DNA from: Thiocapsa sp.
GTDB taxonomy: Bacteria > Pseudomonadota > Gammaproteobacteria > Chromatiales > Chromatiaceae
Length of the DNA: 64,000 bases
Direction of reading: 5' to 3'
Assembly (NCBI RefSeq): GCF_018399035.1
Contig: NZ_CP073760.1
Coordinates: 5,580,501 to 5,644,500 of the forward strand
Position numbers and translations under genes: made by a program. Positions 19,965 to 28,076 of the stretch are shown here, one piece after another. How positions within the stretch are numbered: the stretch's first letter is position 1; every line of letters begins with the position of its first letter. Below the pieces are notes generated by a model, which was not told the origin of the DNA, made no database searches, and saw nothing but the letters and a program-made list of their open reading frames with translations.

Positions 19965-20282
19965 ATGGCGAGACTTCCAAGAGTGGTTGTCCCGGGGCTT
20001 CCCCATCATGTGACCCAACGCGGTCATCGACGCCAGCGGACCTTTTTTTGGGGATGAGGACGACGCCGAGTATCGGCGATTGCTGTCGACGTCTTGCTTG
20101 TCGGGCGTGAGGCATGGACGTTCTGTTCTACTGCCTCATGCCGAATCATGTACACCTGATCCTCGTCCCGGCCGATCAGCTCGGTTTGCGTGACGCGCTG
20201 GGCGAGGCGCACCGTCTGTACACGCGCATGATCAATTTCCGGGAAGGCTGGCGAGGGCATCTTTGGCAGGAGCGTTTTCACT
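19965..20282 (+). pseudogene. REP-associated (RAYT/Y1) transposase, 3'-truncated and frameshifted
   Basis: Starts ATG (MARLPRVVVPGLPHHVTQRG), the usual N-terminus of RAYT proteins, with QRTFFGDED and then, in another frame, FYCLMPNHVHLILVP carrying the HUH-like NHVH metal motif. At least two frame changes are needed. It ends abruptly at GCGTTTTCACT (20282), where the second group II intron begins. Its last 105 bp duplicate the start of the 16165-16662 fragment. Confidence 0.72.
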
Positions 20283-21160
20283 TAGCGCCGAGCAAAGCTC
20301 GGCGTCTCTTGCCGGGTGAAAGTCCCGGTCGGGTAAGGGCTAGCCACCCACCCGTATCGAGTGTTGGTCCTGTTGCGGAGCGGCGCAAGTCGCGAACAAG
20401 AGACAGGGCAAGCGTACACAGAGAATCCTGTAGGCCGCAGGGGAGATCGCGCTCCCTGAAGTGCTGGTACAGCTTCGAGATCGCAAACCCGCGGATGGCG
20501 ACGGGGTACTGAACCCGGAAGCCGAGATGAAGCACGCGTAAGGGCGAGTGTGTGGATGTCCGCCGGAGTCGACAGGCCGTGGCATGCAGGAAGAGAGGCG
20601 CCGGAGAACTCGGGAAGCCTCGAAGGCTCCTGTGGGAGGTGAAGCGATGAAACCGACTGAGCTGGGACACGAACGGGTGAAGAGCCCTGCAACGGCGTGC
20701 GCTCGGGTGGAGGCGTGGAACACGGAGCGCACAGGCAGGCGGGAGAACGCCGCAAGCCGACGGGGTGTCTTATCGGGCATAGTCGTCTGCGATGGGGAAA
20801 GCCCATGACATGGCGAAGGACCCGACGGGAGTACGCAGCCCGCACAGGAAACACGTGCCGGACGAGCAGAACCGGGTCACCACGTGCCAACCTCACTGCG
20901 GGGAATAGCCAATCGAGCGAGGAAGAACGGCATTGATCATCGTTTGGTCCAGCTGCTGGCGATCCTTGCGTCGTCAGGGCTTCCAGCCATGATTCTATCA
21001 GGCCAGGATGGCCTGACGACGCATTCGGTGGCCGCTGTGGGCGAAGGGATGATCGAGGCCGGAAGAACTCTCGCTCGCGCGAAAGCGAGTACAACCGAGG
21101 AACCGGGAAAACTGCACGTCCGGGTCTGTGGCAGGGGCTCCGGGTAACCGGAGTCCCTAC
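20283..21160 (+). mobile_element. Group II intron without ORF (degenerate)
   Basis: About 880 bp of structured sequence: 5' hairpin GCCGAGC-AAA-GCTCGGC, the GGGTGAAAGTCCCGGTCGGG domain I signature, a domain V-like half ending CTGCACGTCCGGGTCTGTG, and a domain VI hairpin GGGGCTCCGGGTAACCGGAG ending CCCTAC at 21160. No RT reading frame remains. The expected GTGCG start is replaced by TTAGCG and the left half of domain V is shortened, so splicing is doubtful. It directly abuts the RAYT fragment; the sequence after 21160 does not continue RAYT. Confidence 0.65.
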
Positions 21161-21225
21161 GCCGGATGCCCCTACATGCAATGCAGCCATACGCGGTCGT
21201 GATGCGTATTTCAGTGAATATCCTT

Positions 21226-21260
21226 AAAGGCCATGCACCCAAAATGCATGGCCTTTTTTA
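21226..21260 (+). terminator. Rho-independent terminator
   Basis: AAAGGCCATGCA (21226-21237), a short CCCAAAA loop, then TGCATGGCC and TTTTTTA. Perfect stem and U tract; it also has an A tract on the left, so it could work on both strands. Confidence 0.75.
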
Positions 21261-21949
21261 TACCCGTTGCTGATGTTGCCCTGCATGTCGAGAGACCGTC
21301 TCTTGCAGCGCTTATAATAGGCACTCGCTTCGCTTCGCTTCACGAATGCATCAACCCCGTGCTTTCTCTGAAAGCTCAAATGCACGGCCTCGACCGCTCA
21401 TCGCCAATACATCGTCGCTGCCCACGGGATCCATCCGGGCCTGTCTCGGGAGATAGGTCGCTGGCGACGCCATTCCGAGCATGCATCCATAGAGAAACGA
21501 CCACCCCGTCATCGCACCGAACAACTGATATGTATACGTCATGACACTGCTCCTATCGGGCGGCGCGATCGCAAGGACGCCCTTTCGTCGCTTGCGCTCG
21601 GTCGCGATCGGCAGGTCGAGCGGTGGGAGCTGTCCCGGCTGATGGGGCGATCGAATCCGACTCCGCTGTTCCTGTCTCCGTAACTAAAGCCTATGCCGGC
21701 GAGAGGATTGCAATCGCGACCGAGGTCACGTTTCCGATGGGGACTTCGCCGTCGATCGCGACCTCCAACCGATGCCTATCATCCTGAAGGATGGCGCCCG
21801 AGTGCAGCTCGCGACGCAGCAGGCACTTGTATGGATGCTCTCTGAGCCGACGGACCGGGCGGGATAGCGGAAGCGCCGGCATCACAGGGAGCAGTCGGAC
21901 ACGCTGAGCTTTGCCCGATGGATCGGTTCATGTTGATGGCCAGCGCGTT
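21261..21949. other. Region without a confident gene
   Basis: Two short minus-strand frames exist: 21351-21542 (63 codons, MTYTYQLFGAMTGWSFLYGC...) and 21691-21885 (64 codons, ending DGEVPIGNVTSVAIAILSPA). Neither has a clear ribosome-binding site or a family I recognise. A moaE gene would be expected downstream of moaD here; none is present. Confidence 0.4.
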
Positions 21950-22204
21950 TTATCCGCCGGTGACCGGCGGGAAGAATGCGACCTCGTCGCCGTCTTTGAT
22001 CCGCGTGTCCGGCCGAGCAATCTCTTGATTCACCGCCGTCAGAACGGATTCGCCTTCGCCCAAAGTCGTCGACCAGGGCTCGCCGCGGGTGCGCAGGTGT
22101 GCCAGCAGACCCGCCACGGAGTCGATGTCTTGCGAGACATCCATTTGTTCCCGCGCCAGTCCGAGGCACTCTCTGAGCCGAGCGAAATACAGGATATCGA
22201 TCAT
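21950..22204 (-). CDS. moaD: Molybdopterin synthase small subunit MoaD
   Basis: 84-residue ubiquitin-like sulfur carrier. It begins MIDILYFARLRECLG and ends DEVAFFPPVTGG; the C-terminal Gly-Gly is the site that becomes a thiocarboxylate in molybdopterin synthesis. It follows moaB and moeA on the same strand, separated from moeA by an 86-bp inverted-repeat element. The usual partner gene moaE is not next to it. Confidence 0.93.
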   Translation of the reverse strand: MIDILYFARLRECLGLAREQMDVSQDIDSVAGLLAHLRTRGEPWSTTLGEGESVLTAVNQEIARPDTRIKDGDEVAFFPPVTGG

Positions 22205-22219
22205 GTTGTCGTCCGATGC

Positions 22220-22304
22220 TAAACCGCGTCTGGAGCGGCATGCGCGGTGGTTGGATTGGAACGGCGACGGCTGAAACCATGCATGCAGGAGCTGACGCGG
22301 TTTA
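22220..22304. repeat. 85-bp inverted-repeat element (copy 2)
   Basis: TAAACCGCGTC (22220-22230) and GACGCGGTTTA (22294-22304) form perfect 11-bp terminal inverted repeats. Same ends and almost the same length as 2283-2368 but a different interior. Lies between moeA and moaD. Confidence 0.7.
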
Positions 22305-22405
22305 GGATGATAAAAATAGGAACTCTAAACTGAGCCTCCCCAAGGCACTTGACCAAGGCAAGGTCGATCCTGCCCCCATCACATCCATGCTCGACCGGAC
22401 GCGGT

Positions 22406-23655
22406 TCAGCCGAAGAGACCTTGGAAGGGGATGAAGTCCACGAGGTCGCCTTTGTGGATAACCTGGTTCTCGGAAATCTCCACCAGACCGTCCGCCCAGG
22501 CGACGGAGGAGAGCACGGCGGACGAGCGGCTTGGGAACACCGCAAGCTCCTGCGCGCCGTCCTCGCCGATTTGAATGCGCGCCCGATGAAACTCCCGACG
22601 TTTATCGGGACGTGGCCAGTCGAAGCCGGCGCGGATCCGAAGACTCAGGGGGCGCAGGTCCCCGGCGACACCCTGCTGTCGTCTGATCACCGGGATGCCG
22701 AACAGACAGAAGGTGACGAACAGCGAGACCGGGTTACCCGGATTGCCGATGAAGGGCGTCGCGCCGATACGCCCGAAGGCCAGCGGCTTGCCGGGGCGGA
22801 TCGCGATGGTCCAGAGCTCGAGCGTGCCGACGCGCTCGAGCGCGGCCTTGATGTGATCCTCCTCCCCGACCGAGACGCCGCCGCTGCCGACGATCAGATC
22901 GGCCTGTGCCGCGCCCTGCAGCAACGCCTGCTCGGTGGCCGACAGGGTGTCTTCCACGATGCCCAGATCCACCACCTCGCAGCCGAGCTGCTCCAGCAAC
23001 CCGAAGAGCAGGAAGCGGTTGGAGTTGTAGATCTGTCCGGGGCCGAGCGGCTCGCCCGGCATCACCAGCTCGTCGCCGCTGGAGAAGACGGCGACGCGCA
23101 GACGCCGATAGACACCGACCCGTGCGGCGCCGATCGATGCTGCGAGACCAAGGTGCTGCGGGGCGAGACGGGTGCCCGCGGCGATGACCTCCGCACCGGC
23201 GCGGATGTCCTCGCCGATGCGGCGGATGTTCGCATCCGTTTTGCAGTCGAGCGGGACTCGGACCCAGTCCCCATCGGCCATGCAGATCTCCTGGACGACC
23301 ACGGTGTCGCAACCTTCCGGGACCGGCGCGCCCGTGAAGATACGCGCCGCCGTGCCGGGTTCGAGTGCGCTCCCGGTCGAGCCGGCGGGAATGCGCTGAG
23401 CGACGCGCAGTCTCCCCCGCCGGTGGCCAGGTCCGCATGACGGATTGCATAGCCGTCCATCGCGCTGTTGTCCCAGGCGGGGACGTCGATCGTGCTTCGG
23501 ACCGGTTCGGCCAGGACGCGTCCGAGTCCATCCGCGATCGAGACGGTTTCGGTCCCGTCGACGGGCTCGACACCTGCGAGCAGGCGCTCGAGCGCCTGCT
23601 CTTTGGTCAGCGCCGCACGTCCGGGCGCGTCACAGCCGCAAGGATCGGTGGTCAT
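22406..23655 (-). pseudogene. moeA: Molybdopterin molybdenumtransferase MoeA, frameshifted
   Basis: MoeA inserts molybdate into adenylated molybdopterin. The N-terminal part (from ATG 23655, MTTDPCGCDAPGRAALTKEQ) shows VPAWDNSAMDGYAIRHADLA; the remainder (RVAQRIPAGSTG..., VFSSGDELVMPGE, GSGGVSVGEEDH, GNPGNPVSLFVTF) lies in another frame. The break is at a run of five G on the coding strand near 23411 that needs six. All family motifs are otherwise intact, so this may be a sequence error. It follows moaB with a few bases between them. Confidence 0.88.
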
Positions 23656-23657
23656 GC

Positions 23658-24188
23658 TCAACGCTCCAGCAAACGCGGAATGAGCTGAGCGAAGTTGCAG
23701 GGTTGCGTGCGGCTGTCCAGCTGCGCCTGCAGGATGCGATCCCAGGCGGTGCGGCAAGCGCCGCTGGAGCCCGGCAAGCAGAAGATGAAGGTCCCGTTGG
23801 CAAGCCCACCGAGCGCGCGCGACTGTAAGGTGGAGGTTCCGATCTCCTCGAGCGAAAAGCTCCGGAACAGCTCGCCGAAGCCCTCGAGCGGCTTGTCGAG
23901 CAGGGGGATCACAGCCTCAGGGGTACTGTCCCGCCCGGTCACGCCGGTGCCGCCGGTGCTCAGGATGACCTGAATCTCCGGGTCGGCGATCCATTCGGAG
24001 AAGGCCGCGCGCATCCGGTAGACGTCGTCCGGGACGATCCGCTTGGCCATGACGCGGTGTCCCGCCGCCTCGGCGCGCTCCACCAAAAGTCGTCCCGAGG
24101 TGTCGTTCTCCTCGGTCCGACTGTCCGAGACAGTCAGGACGGCGATCCGCAGGGGCAGAAAATCTTGGTCTGTGAAGTGCTCGGGCAT
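23658..24188 (-). CDS. moaB: Molybdenum cofactor biosynthesis protein MoaB
   Basis: 176-residue MoaB/MogA-fold protein that adenylates molybdopterin. Typical stretches: LRIAVLTVSDSRTEENDTSG, VILSTGGTGVTGRDSTPEAV, FRSFSLEEIGTSTLQSRA and FCLPGSSGACRTAWD. First gene of the moaB-moeA-moaD minus-strand group. Probably serves the molybdoenzyme encoded at 51-58 kb, together with moaA at 49.7 kb (inference). Confidence 0.93.
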   Translation of the reverse strand: MPEHFTDQDFLPLRIAVLTVSDSRTEENDTSGRLLVERAEAAGHRVMAKRIVPDDVYRMRAAFSEWIADPEIQVILSTGGTGVTGRDSTPEAVIPLLDKPLEGFGELFRSFSLEEIGTSTLQSRALGGLANGTFIFCLPGSSGACRTAWDRILQAQLDSRTQPCNFAQLIPRLLER

Positions 24189-24311
24189 GGCATTGTCCTG
24201 TGGCTGAGGCGTGCCGCGGTGAGTGACGGCTCAAAAACAAGGTGTACAGAGGCGTGAACGGCATCAGCGGCCTCGCTCAAAAGATCGGCCACCCCAAAAC
24301 TTCACGAGCTC

Positions 24312-24335
24312 GTGACACCCGCTCTGCGGTGTCAC
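24312..24335. repeat. REP-like palindrome GTGACA...TGTCAC (copy 1)
   Basis: 24-bp near-palindrome, arms GTGACACC and GGTGTCAC around CGCTCTGC, followed by GCATGCC and CGATGGCCGGAGTGAC. Copies at 47300-47323 (opposite strand) and 50971-50994. Confidence 0.75.
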
Positions 24336-24394
24336 GCATGCCCCGTGCCGCGATGGCCGGAGTGACGAACCGGAACAATGGCGCATCAGCCGTA

Positions 24395-24471
24395 GGTTGG
24401 GCAAAGCGCAGCGTGCCCAACCCGCGCCGGCATCACTGGGAGCTGTTGGGCACGCTGCGCTTTGCCCAACC
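24395..24471. repeat. 27-bp perfect inverted repeat
   Basis: Arms at 24395-24421 (starting GGTTGGGCAAAGCGCAGC) and 24445-24471 are perfect reverse complements, loop 23 nt. Would form a very stable hairpin in either strand; located downstream of nothing obvious, between the promoter side of moaB and a gene-poor region. Confidence 0.85.
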
Positions 24472-24823
24472 AACATGTTCATGTTGATCTTGGATCCTTC
24501 CTGATCGCGCTGTTGCCGGTCGTCGTGCATTGTATCCGGATGACGGCCGCAGTCGCGATTCCAGTCAGACCGCGGGAAATGAGTCGCGCGACCCTCACCC
24601 AAATGCCCGCGCTTGCCGAGCCTTGTGAAGACTGTCCGGTCTATTGAGACGTCGAGCGAGAGCCATCGAGCGTATAGGCGGGCGGAGGCTGCGGGCAGGG
24701 GCGTCTCCTCGGCAGTCGCCCTTGAACTCCGGCGGATCGCCAGGCATCTCGGTGTGACGGCAGTTGGCCGTATCGGCACTGACCGTCGCTTCTTTCATTG
24801 CCGCCAATTCGGATGACACCGCC
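24472..24823. other. Region without a confident gene
   Basis: Only short frames without good starts are present (for example 24462-24647 plus strand, whose N-terminus would come from the hairpin repeat). No promoter or terminator recognised. Confidence 0.4.
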
Positions 24824-24985
24824 ATGATCAGCACCGGAACCTTGATGCTCTGCAAGGCGCTCCTGACCGCGGGCGCCATCATGGGTTTCCTGCTTCGGGA
24901 GCTCTGGTTGTTGCGTCGGATGAAACGCGAGGACAAGGCGCGCAAGGCCGAGGCGGCTGGCGCGGCCCGCACGACCGACTGCTGA
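24824..24985 (+). CDS. Small single-pass membrane protein
   Basis: 53-residue protein: one hydrophobic helix (MLCKALLTAGAIMGFLLREL, residues 7-27) followed by a strongly basic tail (RRMKREDKARKAEA), so inside-positive topology. Not recognised. A start at 24764 would add 20 residues; ATG 24824 gives a compact protein, though no strong ribosome-binding site is seen. Confidence 0.5.
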   Translation: MISTGTLMLCKALLTAGAIMGFLLRELWLLRRMKREDKARKAEAAGAARTTDC

Positions 24986-25105
24986 GGGGAGCGCTCGACA
25001 TGGCGACATCTCCCGACTGCATCGGGGCTTCTGGGTCGCCAACTGGAAACGCTCGCCCGCGGTCCGAACGAATGGGAGCAGCGCCATCGCTGGTGAGATG
25101 TCGGC

Positions 25106-25225
25106 ATGCCCGAGGGGCTGGCCGACAAGATCACGATTTTCGAAGCCTATGCCCGCCACTGTCGCTTCCGCGTCGAAACGCCGCGGATTCCGGGGTTGAC
25201 CTATCCGGCGTGGGACGAGCTCTGA
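25106..25225 (+). CDS. Very small hypothetical protein
   Basis: 39-codon frame (MPEGLADKITIFEAYARHCR...PAWDEL) with coding-like composition. The stretch just before it, about 24990-25094, contains another short open frame ending in GPNEWEQRHRW and a stop, so the two may be pieces of one small gene. Not recognised. Confidence 0.3.
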   Translation: MPEGLADKITIFEAYARHCRFRVETPRIPGLTYPAWDEL

Positions 25226-25232
25226 AGCTCCG

Positions 25233-25394
25233 TCAACGCGTCGAGGCGTGATCCAACGAGACCGAAAGCTGTCCGTAGACCGTGGGTCCGTCCGACATCG
25301 TGTCCGTGCCCGCAACGGGACCCGGACGCTTGGTCGAGCAGGCGCCTAGCGCGAGTGCGACAAGGAGAAGGGCAAGGGGAAGAAGGGTCTTCAT
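25233..25394 (-). CDS. Small lipoprotein
   Basis: 53-residue predicted lipoprotein: MKTLLPLALLLVALALGACS has a lysine, a hydrophobic stretch and the lipobox LGAC, with lipidation expected on Cys19. The mature part is only about 35 residues (Thr/Pro/Ser-rich). Function unknown. It converges with the small gene at 25106-25225, the two stops being 8 bp apart. Confidence 0.6.
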   Translation of the reverse strand: MKTLLPLALLLVALALGACSTKRPGPVAGTDTMSDGPTVYGQLSVSLDHASTR

Positions 25395-25531
25395 CGCGGA
25401 TTCTCTCAAATATTGTGGACTTTGGTCGCCGCTGACCGCCGGGTATCGATGCGGGCAACGTTGCGGCGGGTGCCGGTCAGCGTCGCCACGTCAGGAGTCG
25501 GGCGCGACGCCGATCAATCCGACTTGCGGGC

Positions 25532-25548
25532 AGTATAGTCACGCTATA
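25532..25548 (+). promoter_or_regulatory. Probable HigA operator
   Basis: GTATAG-TCACG-CTATAC, a perfect 6-bp inverted repeat 13 bp before the higB start. HigA-type antitoxins repress their own operon by binding such AT-rich palindromes (family knowledge). Confidence 0.65.
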
Positions 25549-25560
25549 CAGTTCGGTCTC

Positions 25561-25839
25561 GTGATCAGGCAATTCAGACACAAGGGTCTCCAAAGGTTCT
25601 TCGAATCCGGATCGAAGGCGGGTATACACGCCGCTCATGCACCAAAACTCCGGCGTCAACTTACGCGACTGGATGTTTCCTCCTCGCCGCAGGATATGAA
25701 CCTCCCTGGCTGGAAGCTCCATCCCCTTTCGGGCGATCTCGTCGGACATTGGTCCATCTGGGTCAGCGGAAACTGGCGCCTGACGTTCGCGTTCCAAGGC
25801 GAAGACGTGATCCTTGTCGACTACCGTGACGACCACTAG
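25561..25839 (+). CDS. higB: HigB-family toxin (RelE/ParE superfamily mRNA interferase)
   Basis: 92-residue toxin. MIRQFRHKGLQRFFESGS, HAPKLRRQLTRLDVSSSPQDMNLPG and the C-terminal GNWRLTFAFQGEDVILVDYRDDH are typical of the HigB/YgiU-like group that cleaves mRNA at the ribosome. Start is GTG 25561, right after the operator. It lies 9 bp upstream of higA, the toxin-first order usual in HigBA. Confidence 0.88.
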   Translation: MIRQFRHKGLQRFFESGSKAGIHAAHAPKLRRQLTRLDVSSSPQDMNLPGWKLHPLSGDLVGHWSIWVSGNWRLTFAFQGEDVILVDYRDDH

Positions 25840-25848
25840 GCCATCATC

Positions 25849-26151
25849 ATGAGCAACATTCACAACCCTCCCCATCCCGGAGAGACGCTGCGGGATGATG
25901 TGCTGCCTGAGCTTGGACTCACCGTCACCGAAGCCGCTCGGCAGCTCGGCGTCACCCGCGCGGCTCTGTCGCGCGTGCTCAACGGGCGTGCTGCCATCTC
26001 TCCGGATATGGCACTGCGTCTCGAAGCATGGCTCGGCAGCGAGCAAGGCGGTCGCGCCGAGCTCTGGTTGAGCCAGCAGATGTCTTACGACGTCTGGCTG
26101 GCACGGCACAAGCCACGCCCGGCAATCCAACGGCTTGCCGCGAAAGAGTAG
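25849..26151 (+). CDS. higA: HigA-family antitoxin (HTH XRE)
   Basis: 100-residue antitoxin with a helix-turn-helix at residues 25-60 (VTEAARQLGVTRAALSRVLN) and the family N-terminus NPPHPGETLRDDVLPELG. By family knowledge it neutralises HigB and represses the operon through the palindrome at 25532-25548. Confidence 0.9.
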   Translation: MSNIHNPPHPGETLRDDVLPELGLTVTEAARQLGVTRAALSRVLNGRAAISPDMALRLEAWLGSEQGGRAELWLSQQMSYDVWLARHKPRPAIQRLAAKE

Positions 26152-26188
26152 CGGCGAAGCGCGCATGCGTTGGCGGAGCCGCCATCCG

Positions 26189-26947
26189 CTACCCTCCGTA
26201 CTGGCAGGCAAGGCCGCTCAGGGTCATGTTCTCCGCGATCGCGTCGTGTGGGATCAGCAGGTACCGCCAGGGTTTGCCGCCATGCGAGAGCGCGTGGACG
26301 GAGGCATTGGCGCACCAACCGACCGCGGCCTCTTTCTTGGCGATTACCGAAGGATCCTCCATCTCTTTGCGCATCTTCGGCTCCAGCATGTAGACGGCGG
26401 CGTCCGTTTCGGCGACGAAGTCGGGCTGGAATTCGCGATGGTCGGCGCCGTCGCGGTAATGGATCTGGAACTGTCCGCGGGCCGGTCTGAACCACTTGGC
26501 CGCCTCACGTTCCAGGATTACGGTCAGCTTGCGTTCGGCGTCGGACTCAAACTTTTGGACCGGATACAGGCAGCGCTCAAAGCCGCCGAACAGATAACGG
26601 CTCATGTTGCTCTTGTCCGCAGGCGCAACGCGGTAGTTCGCGGTTGGCTCCTTGACCGCGGTGCTGTAGGCGCTCGGTTTCAGCTCGCTGAAGCCCTTGC
26701 TGATCTTGACATCGTACCCCCGTCGGTCTCCTCGAACTAAGAAACTATCCGCGCCGAATCGCTTGAGAATATCCGTCTCGTTCAGGATTCCGCTTACCAA
26801 TTCGCCGCCTGCGACTACCGGCAGCGCCTTGACACCTTGGCGCACGAACAGACCGGCTGCTTGGTCAAGCGGCGTCATCGGATGCAGCGATTGGATCGGC
26901 GAGCGCATAAGGTTCCTCGCGCACATGCGACGATTCTTCCGCTCCAC
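26189..26947 (-). pseudogene. Chimera: CBS-domain start joined to type III restriction (Res) C-terminus
   Basis: 252-codon uninterrupted frame with two unrelated parts. Residues 1-65 are one CBS module (RNLMRSPIQSLHPMTPLDQA, GELVSGILNETDILKRF). From about residue 72 (YDVKISKGFSELKPSAYSTA, FGGFERCLYPVQKF, DGADHREFQPDFVAET, YLLIPHDAIAENMTL) it matches the C-terminal nuclease region of type III restriction Res subunits; QPDFVAET...EPK carries the PD-(D/E)XK-like residues. The rest of both genes is missing. Whether the hybrid is expressed is unknown; a deletion fusion is most likely. Confidence 0.65.
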
Positions 26948-27048
26948 TGCATGGGCGTGGGCGAGGTGATAGATGGTTCGGAAGTCCGTCGAGCGCCGCT
27001 GGCCGAGCCTATTGGGCGTGGCTCATCCGCGGATCGCCTTGAGGCAGA

Positions 27049-27570
27049 TCAATCGGCGGGTTTCGGTTGATGCCCGATCGCCGGTGTCTGCACCGGGCGT
27101 GGCGCCGTGCCGTCCATCCCGAGCACCTGTCCGAGAAGCTGTTGCGAGCGTTCGGCGATAAAGGCCTGGGAGAGGCGCCGCTCCGCGAACAAGAGCTCTC
27201 GAGTGGCCCGACGATCCTGGTAGAGGATCTGCTCGGGCGTCGGACTGAAGGGCCGCTCCAGGCTGATTCGGGCGATGCGACCGAGATTTACGCCGCGACC
27301 GTCGTCGAGCAGGATCAGGTGCGGTGCGAGACCCCGAGCCGGATCCGGTCGCGGAAACTCCAAGATGTCGAGCAGGACGTAGGGCTGTCCGGTCTGGCGA
27401 ATCCCGAGTTGGATCTCGGTCGGCTCGAGCTCGACGAGATAGACGGTCCCGCCGACGGCCTCGCGCAGTCGCTCGACCTGACGGGCATAATCGGCGCTCG
27501 GCCAGAGTCGATCGTCGTCGTCGCTCGTCTCATGTGCCGTCTGCTCGAAACGGGGTTCATCCGTGTTCAT
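27049..27570 (-). CDS. Hypothetical protein
   Basis: 173-residue soluble protein, not recognised. No signal peptide or membrane segment; acidic N-terminus (TSDDDDRLWPSADYA), a probable beta-rich centre (GGTVYLVELEPTEIQLGIRQTG, PYVLLDILEFPRP), and a helical C-terminus (RRATRELLFAERRLSQAFIAE). ATG 27570 is chosen because GGGGAGCGAGG precedes it. It is monocistronic. Confidence 0.6.
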   Translation of the reverse strand: MNTDEPRFEQTAHETSDDDDRLWPSADYARQVERLREAVGGTVYLVELEPTEIQLGIRQTGQPYVLLDILEFPRPDPARGLAPHLILLDDGRGVNLGRIARISLERPFSPTPEQILYQDRRATRELLFAERRLSQAFIAERSQQLLGQVLGMDGTAPRPVQTPAIGHQPKPAD

Positions 27571-27923
27571 CGATCGCCTCGCTCCCCGTCTGCGTTGAAT
27601 GACGTGCCGATAGATTTCATGCCCGGCTTGATATGAGTCAAGGTTCGGATCGAGCCGCAAGATTCAAATCCCGTCAAGGGTTCGGTGCGGTTGTGACCAT
27701 CGGCTCGTTCGGTGCATCCGTCGTTCTGCTTTACGGGGCGGTGCGCAGTCCATTTCTGGCCCCATCCCATCCTGAGTCTCGGGCACATCCTCGACCAGCA
27801 CCGCCCGGCGCCTCAGTTGAAGAAGACGACACGTGGATAGACAAACAAGGCCGGTCGGACCCGACGCCCGAGTGATACGTGACGATTCAGAAGCAAGGTG
27901 AACACATGACGAACGTGTAGGAT

Positions 27924-28025
27924 GGGTAGAGCGTCAGCGAAACCCATCCTCCCAACCGCTACGTTGCCGGGTTTCGGTCCGATGCCCTCGGCGCAGGATG
28001 GATAGGTTCCGCTGACGCTCGACCC
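27924..28025. repeat. Inverted repeat, GGGTAGAGCGTCAGCG type
   Basis: Left arm 27924-27949 and right arm 27996-28025 are imperfect reverse complements (GAGCGTCAGCG conserved in both). Lies just downstream of nnrS and could end its transcript; the sequence type is common as intergenic repeat in gammaproteobacteria. Confidence 0.65.
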
Positions 28026-28076
28026 GCCATGCTCGGTTTTGTTGAATCGCTCCCAAGCGATGCCCCCGCAGCCGCG

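Noticed and set aside
27633..27875. 80-codon plus-strand frame
   Set aside because: No ribosome-binding site, composition not convincing, no family.
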